From DTU078 sp033808535 (GTDB taxonomy: Bacteria > Bacillota > Clostridia > Oscillospirales > CAG-272), in contig JAPXNL010000001.1 in the NCBI GenBank assembly GCA_033808535.1, forward strand, positions 1-64,000: 64,000 bases of DNA. The letters are read 5' to 3'. The notes below the pieces were generated by a model. That model saw nothing but the letters and a program-made list of their open reading frames with translations. It was not told the DNA's origin and did not search any database. The position numbers and the translations under genes are program-made. Below are positions 60,073 through 64,000 of this stretch, in pieces (position 1 is the first letter of the stretch; every line of letters starts with the position of its first letter).

Positions 60073-61434
60073 TTATGCGTTTATAAAATCGTTTTCCGGC
60101 CTGTTGATAATGTAAAAGCCTATTTCGTTTTTCAGATTCTGCCTGTTATATGTCAGCGGCGTGCCGTCGGTCTGCACCACAATCGCTCCCGCGGCTTCAC
60201 ATATGCACTGCATTGCGGCGGTGTCCCATTCCATTGTGGGCCCGAAACGTATATAAACGTCGGCTTCGCCCGCGGCAACCCTGCAGCCCTTGAGCGAACT
60301 GCCCGCAGTAACCGTGCGCGCAATGCGGTCTTTGTTTGCCTCAAGCAATGTTTCCTCGCGCGGGTCGCCGTGCGACCGGCTGCGCATGACGACAAGATCT
60401 GACATGCGACTGCTGACATGCAGCCGTTCGACCTCTCCGTCGCTGCGCTTTCTGTATGCTCCGCCGCCCCTGCACGCGCTGTAAAGCTCGCCCGTGATCG
60501 GGACATAAACCACTCCGACGACCGGCACGCCGCTCCAAGCAAGCGCGATATTGACCGTAAACTCCCCGTTGCGCTTTATAAACTCCTTTGTCCCGTCGAG
60601 CGGGTCGACGATAAAACAGCGTTTTGAATAAAGCCGCGACCTGTCGTCGGCGCTTTCCTCGGCAAGGATGGGTATAAAGGGAAATTCACGCTTTAAAATA
60701 TCGACGATCACGGCGTTTGCGCGTTTGTCGGCGATTGTGAGCGGAGAGCTGTCAGCTTTCAGCTCGACTTTGAAGTCGTCCGTGCCGTATACAGCCATTA
60801 TCTCTTTGCCCGCACACAGCGCCGCCTCTGTCATCGCAGGCAAAAACTGACGGCGTATAACCTCCGCAACCACGGCGGATGCGCACTCGTCAACGCTTTG
60901 TCCCGCAGTGTCGAGCGTCAGCTCGGGGTTTTCCGGCGCTTCATACGGCGCGGACACGCCGGTGAACTCTGTTATCACGCCTGCGCGCGCTTTTTTGTAA
61001 AGCCCCTTGACGTCGCGCTGCTCGCAGATTTCGATCGGCGCACAGACGTATATTTCGACAAAATCGCAGCGTGACAATATGCGCTTGCGCGCCGCAGCCC
61101 TGCTCGCTTTGGCGGGTGATATGGCCGACACCAGAACTATCTGCCCGCTGTCGGCAAGCAGATACGCGGCTTCGGTCAGCCTGCGGATGTTCTCGGCGCG
61201 GTCGGCGGGCGAGAAGCCCAGATCAGAATTGAGTCCGGTGCGCATGTTGTCGCCGTCGAGTATATAGGCCGAAAATCCCATCTCGACAAGCCTGGCTTCA
61301 ACTTCGGCTGCCACCGTCGATTTGCCGCTGCCTGAAAGTCCTGTAAACCACAGCACCATTGCGCGCTGGCCGGTGAGTGCGCGCCTTTGCTCGGGCGTAA
61401 CTGTTGAGGCGCGCGGAAAGATATTTTCATTCAT
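60073..61434 (-). CDS. CysC-CysQ fusion: adenylylsulfate kinase plus 3'(2'),5'-bisphosphate nucleotidase
   Basis: A 453-residue two-domain protein. Residues about 1-195 are APS kinase: P-loop GLSGSGKST (31-39), LDGDNMRTGLNSDLGFS, the active-site Ser region LVSAISPA, and VKGLYKKARAG. Residues about 200-450 are a CysQ-type Mg-dependent phosphatase: ILAEESADD, IVDPLDGTKEFI with metal Asp residues, and EWDTAAMQ. The first half makes PAPS from APS, the second hydrolyses PAP, the inhibitory product of PAPS use. One frame without interruption, ATG 61434 behind GGAG. It heads an operon with cysD. Separate genes are the norm; a fusion pairs supply and clearance, as would suit sulfotransferases. Confidence 0.93.
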   Translation of the reverse strand: MNENIFPRASTVTPEQRRALTGQRAMVLWFTGLSGSGKSTVAAEVEARLVEMGFSAYILDGDNMRTGLNSDLGFSPADRAENIRRLTEAAYLLADSGQIVLVSAISPAKASRAAARKRILSRCDFVEIYVCAPIEICEQRDVKGLYKKARAGVITEFTGVSAPYEAPENPELTLDTAGQSVDECASAVVAEVIRRQFLPAMTEAALCAGKEIMAVYGTDDFKVELKADSSPLTIADKRANAVIVDILKREFPFIPILAEESADDRSRLYSKRCFIVDPLDGTKEFIKRNGEFTVNIALAWSGVPVVGVVYVPITGELYSACRGGGAYRKRSDGEVERLHVSSRMSDLVVMRSRSHGDPREETLLEANKDRIARTVTAGSSLKGCRVAAGEADVYIRFGPTMEWDTAAMQCICEAAGAIVVQTDGTPLTYNRQNLKNEIGFYIINRPENDFINA

Positions 61435-61492
61435 GAGCCATACTCCGGGTTAATATAATTGATAACATGATAGTGAAAGGACGGACAAGACC

Positions 61493-61798
61493 GTGAATAT
61501 ATACACAAACCGCCCGGCTAACCGCATTTCACGCCGGGCACGCGCCGCAGAGCGGCGTGTGACGCTTGCCGCTGTGCTGCTTACGTTTTCGGTTATTGTT
61601 ACGCTTGCCACAATAAGGCGCATCATCGACAGCCAGAAAACCGGCAGCCTGTCGGAGGCTGCCGCGCTTGCCTACGCCGCGGTCGTGCCGACTGAAAGCG
61701 CATCGGATACGGGCGGCGACACTTTGGCAGACAACGATGATATCACCAACGAAAGTTTTGTCGACGACAATTTTGTCGCCGGTGACATTATAGCATAA
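61493..61798 (+). CDS. Small single-pass membrane protein, unknown
   Basis: A 101-residue protein: basic N-terminus (NRPANRISRRARAAERR), one membrane helix (about 24-44) and an acidic Asp/Thr-rich tail outside. Start is GTG 61493; the ribosome site is weak (GGAC, about 12 nt away). I do not recognise it. Its last codons overlap the open frame of the M50 protease gene in the +1 phase. Position next to a SpoIVFB-like protease is reminiscent of spoIVFA-spoIVFB, but there is no SpoIVFA sequence similarity that I can see. Confidence 0.55.
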   Translation: MNIYTNRPANRISRRARAAERRVTLAAVLLTFSVIVTLATIRRIIDSQKTGSLSEAAALAYAAVVPTESASDTGGDTLADNDDITNESFVDDNFVAGDIIA

Positions 61799-62522
61799 TA
61801 CGGGTCGGGTTACAATCGGAAACGCTCAATTTACCGCTAAAAAAAATAGCGCCGGTGCACACGGCGGCAAATCCGCGGCGGGCAAAGCCCGCAAATCCGC
61901 AGCGCGACCGGAACGCAAGCTCCGGCGCGCAAAGCCGGAGATAACGGTCTCCCCGCACGCTTTTATTTTTGATTGCATACTGCTCGCCGACGGAACAATA
62001 TATGCGCTTATCACATTTGCGGCCGCAGCTGTTCACGAGCTCGGGCATCTGGCGGCGGCAGTATTATCGCGCGCGCCGATCCGCCATATATCGTTTTTGC
62101 CGCTCGGCGCGGTTATAACGCTCGGCGAGCCCTGCTCATACCGCGCCGATATTGCCGTAAAGCTCGCCGGGGGAGCCGCGAACCTAGCCGCCGCTGGGGC
62201 ATGCGCGCTGCTGCGGAATGCATTATGCCTTTCCGGCCCGGCCGATATCGCCGCGGTGTATTTTATAATATGCTGCATAGCGCTTGCCGCCTTCAATCTG
62301 CTGCCTATACGCACGCTTGACGGCGGTGAGGCGCTTTTTTCGCTTCTCTCCATGCTGTTCGGACCGGACACAGCCGACCGCGCAATGCGTGTCATTTCGC
62401 TCTGCGCGCTGATCCCTTTATGGCTTGTGTCGGGGTGGACGATGTTTTACACAGGCGGAAATCTGACGCTGATGCTACTCTGCGGATGGCTGTTTTTTGC
62501 GGCGGTTTTGGAGAGCTGTTGA
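61794..62522 (+). CDS. M50-family intramembrane zinc metalloprotease (SpoIVFB-like), start unclear
   Basis: Site-2 proteases cleave substrates inside the membrane; SpoIVFB activates sigma-K. The frame encodes HELGH (zinc His and Glu, about 62028-62042) within a helix, GGAANLAAA, then NLLPIRTLDGGEAL, the third zinc-ligand motif (NLLPxxxLDGG), and further helices. The frame is open from the TAG at 61791, but no ATG, GTG or TTG occurs before the HELGH motif; the first ATG (62097) is after it and would give a dead protein. The 50 codons ahead are Lys/Arg/Ala-rich. Coordinates give the whole open frame; real start could be ATT, ATA, ATC or CTG, or a frameshift from the preceding gene. Confidence 0.75.
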   Translation, partial: HNTGRVTIGNAQFTAKKNSAGAHGGKSAAGKARKSAARPERKLRRAKPEITVSPHAFIFDCILLADGTIYALITFAAAAVHELGHLAAAVLSRAPIRHISFLPLGAVITLGEPCSYRADIAVKLAGGAANLAAAGACALLRNALCLSGPADIAAVYFIICCIALAAFNLLPIRTLDGGEALFSLLSMLFGPDTADRAMRVISLCALIPLWLVSGWTMFYTGGNLTLMLLCGWLFFAAVLESC

Positions 62523-62655
62523 CCGGCGAATCGAGAGGATACATGAGTATTTGGGTGATTTTCACGGTTTAAAGCGGGCTAAATCCGGCCAATTGCAATA
62601 TATCGCTGATAACTCTGAAAAATACGGGAAAATTCAAAGAATTTTTCTAAAAATA

Positions 62656-62684
62656 TTGCATTTTAAAATACAAGGTGTTATAAT
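62656..62684 (+). promoter_or_regulatory. Promoter of the pot operon
   Basis: TTGCAT (62656-62661), 17-nt spacer, extended -10 TGT-TATAAT (TATAAT at 62679-62684), 39 nt before the potA ATG. Confidence 0.8.
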
Positions 62685-62723
62685 AGGGTCGATTTTTATT
62701 TAGGAGGTCTATCGTAACGCAGA

Positions 62724-63881
62724 ATGACGGGATGCGAAAGCTGCATAATCTCGCTTCGGGGCATCACCAAGTACTATAACGGCGAGGCGGTGCTCAGAGG
62801 CATAAACCTCGACATCCACGACAAGGAGTTTATCACGCTGCTGGGGCCTTCCGGCTGCGGAAAAACTACCACGCTGCGGATTATCGGGGGTTTTGTTACG
62901 CCTGATGAAGGTGACGTGTTTTTCAACGGCAAGCGCGTCAACGACGTGCCGCCGTATAAGCGTCCGGTGAACACCGTGTTCCAGAAATACGCTTTGTTCC
63001 CACACCTGAACGTTTACGATAACATTGCTTTCGGACCTCGCCTTACAAAGGCGTCGGAGAGCGAAATATCGCGCCGGGTCAAAGAAATGCTTGAGCTTGT
63101 TAACCTGCGCGGGTTCGAGCGACGCAGCGTAAACCAGTTGTCGGGCGGTCAGCAGCAGCGCGTGGCTATCGCGCGCGCGCTTATCAACAATCCGAAGGTG
63201 CTGCTGCTGGACGAGCCGCTTGGCGCGCTCGACCTGAAACTGCGCAAGGACATGCAGGTGGAGCTAAAAAACATCCAGCAGCGCATGTCGATTACATTTA
63301 TATATGTAACGCACGACCAGGAAGAAGCGCTGTCGATGTCTGACACCGTAGTCGTCATGGACTCGGGCATTATACAGCAGATAGGCACGCCACAAGAGAT
63401 TTACAACGAGCCGGTCAATGCCTTTGTCGCCGACTTCATCGGAGAATCTAACATTCTGGACGGCATAATGTATGCCGACTATGATGTGGGGATATTCGGC
63501 AGACATTTTAAGTGCCTTGACAAAGGTTTTGAAAAGAACGAACCGGTGGATGTTGTCGTGCGTCCCGAGGACATCGATATTGTATCTGTCGAGGACGGAA
63601 TGCTTTCGGGCGTGGTTACCAACGTGACCTTCAAAGGTCTGCATTACGAGATAATAATAGATATTGAAGGCTTCAAATGGATGGTGCAGACCACGGACTT
63701 CCAGCCTGTAGAGGCTGTTGTGGGAATCAAAATCGACCCTGACGCCATCCATATCATGAAAAAATCTGAATATTCGGGCGCGTTCGGCGACTACAGCTCA
63801 TTTTCCGGCGAGCTGGACAGGCTGTCGGAGCTTGAGGAAGATCCGGAGAAGCCCCCTGCGGAGGAGGAGATCGCGGATTGA
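62724..63881 (+). CDS. potA: Spermidine/putrescine ABC transporter ATP-binding protein
   Basis: PotA powers polyamine import. The 385 residues contain Walker A GPSGCGKTT, Q-loop FQKYALFPH, signature LSGGQQQRVAIARAL, Walker B LLLDEPLGALD, switch His THDQEEALSM, and a C-terminal regulatory TOBE-like domain (about 240-350). The tail of about 35 acidic residues is extra. The ATG at 62724 is 16 nt after GGAGG (62703-62707), longer than normal; an in-frame TAA at 62715 rules out an earlier start. It overlaps potB by 4 nt. Confidence 0.93.
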   Translation: MTGCESCIISLRGITKYYNGEAVLRGINLDIHDKEFITLLGPSGCGKTTTLRIIGGFVTPDEGDVFFNGKRVNDVPPYKRPVNTVFQKYALFPHLNVYDNIAFGPRLTKASESEISRRVKEMLELVNLRGFERRSVNQLSGGQQQRVAIARALINNPKVLLLDEPLGALDLKLRKDMQVELKNIQQRMSITFIYVTHDQEEALSMSDTVVVMDSGIIQQIGTPQEIYNEPVNAFVADFIGESNILDGIMYADYDVGIFGRHFKCLDKGFEKNEPVDVVVRPEDIDIVSVEDGMLSGVVTNVTFKGLHYEIIIDIEGFKWMVQTTDFQPVEAVVGIKIDPDAIHIMKKSEYSGAFGDYSSFSGELDRLSELEEDPEKPPAEEEIAD

Positions 63882-64000
63882 ACAGGTCGTCGCTTGGAGC
63901 ACGATTAAACGCGGCTCCGTATATGCTTTGGGCTGCGATATTCGTGGTGGCTCCGCTCTTAATGGTGGCGTATTACGCGCTGACCGACAAAAAAGGCGCG
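63878..64000 (+). CDS. potB: Spermidine/putrescine ABC transporter permease PotB, 5' part
   Basis: The first 41 codons of a permease: NAAPYMLWAAIFVVAPLLM is the first membrane helix and YYALTDKKGA its typical end, as in PotB. The start is TTG 63878, whose TTGA overlaps the potA stop; GGAGGAG lies about 10 nt upstream. The gene continues beyond the window. Confidence 0.85.
   Translation, partial: MNRSSLGARLNAAPYMLWAAIFVVAPLLMVAYYALTDKKGA

Noticed and set aside
61780..61800. Classical -1 slippery site joining the small membrane gene to the M50 frame
   Set aside because: The required shift is +1, and no slippery heptamer or prfB-like signal is visible; kept only as one option for the missing start.

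Overview
The window looks like one end of an assembled contig from an uncultured, gut-type Clostridia (Bacillota) bacterium. Evidence: moderately high G+C, frequent TTG and GTG starts with strong AGGAGG ribosome binding sites, sigma-A promoters close to TTGACA-N17-TATAAT, a RemB (DUF370) gene beside recF, a nine-gene V-type ATPase operon, Ku plus a LigD-type ligase, and secreted binding lipoproteins with Thr/Glu-rich linkers. I cannot name a genus. Bases 1-15 are the end of a Nextera transposon mosaic sequence, i.e. library adapter.

Layout. 16-4931 (minus): glmU acetyltransferase half, pth and mfd in one operon (mfd is cut by the contig end). 5226-7853: pyruvate phosphate dikinase. 7932-9639 (minus): Ku and ATP-dependent DNA ligase, a small NHEJ operon. 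9818-15150 (plus): tandem-HD protein, DUF2156 protein, O-acetylhomoserine sulfhydrylase (metY) and a lipoprotein with three copies of one domain. 15208-22237 (minus): a sugar-catabolic cluster (lyxose-type isomerase, two Gfo/Idh/MocA oxidoreductases, hydroxypyruvate-isomerase-like protein, binding lipoprotein, nagA) that contains the fossil of a second, decayed copy of the same locus. 22447-28408 (minus): a 30-residue Cys-rich protein, nrnA, rbfA, a WG-repeat protein, rlmH, gyrB. 28459-32777 (minus): remB, recF, dnaN, dnaA, with a well-formed candidate oriC between dnaN and dnaA.

32978-39543 (plus, diverging from the origin): small lipoprotein, pfkA, VanY-type D,D-carboxypeptidase, LarA-like protein, LiaF-like membrane protein, DUF421 protein, ribosomal protein L25. 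39583-49067 (minus): complete V-type ATPase operon (G/H-I-K-E-C-F-A-B-D) ending in a translationally coupled DUF554 membrane protein; the K subunit carries the residues of Na+-binding rings. 49220-52751: hypothetical gene, metA (acetyl-CoA-type, Glu111) and lepA. 52869-55899 (minus): a PL8-family polysaccharide lyase without signal peptide plus a mannonate-dehydratase-like enolase-superfamily enzyme. 56092-58979: SRAP/HMCES protein, DUF1905 protein, orphan binding lipoprotein. 59117-61434 (minus): cysD and a CysC-CysQ fusion. 61493-62522: small membrane protein and an M50 (SpoIVFB-like) protease with no ordinary start codon. 62724-64000: potA and the start of potB.

Themes. metA (acetyl-specific) and metY together give homocysteine from homoserine, acetyl-CoA and sulfide. 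CysD and CysC-CysQ point to making PAPS and clearing PAP without an adjacent CysN or PAPS reductase. The PL8/enolase pair and the lyxose-isomerase/nagA cluster indicate carbohydrate scavenging with import permeases located elsewhere. The gene directions around 31-33 kb diverge, as expected at a replication origin. The most unusual items are the CysC-CysQ fusion without CysN, the decayed duplicate sugar locus with its duplicated promoter/operator, the origin layout (DnaA box, G run, six in-phase trios, AT-rich stretch), the M50 gene without a start codon, and the unlisted 30-residue membrane protein.
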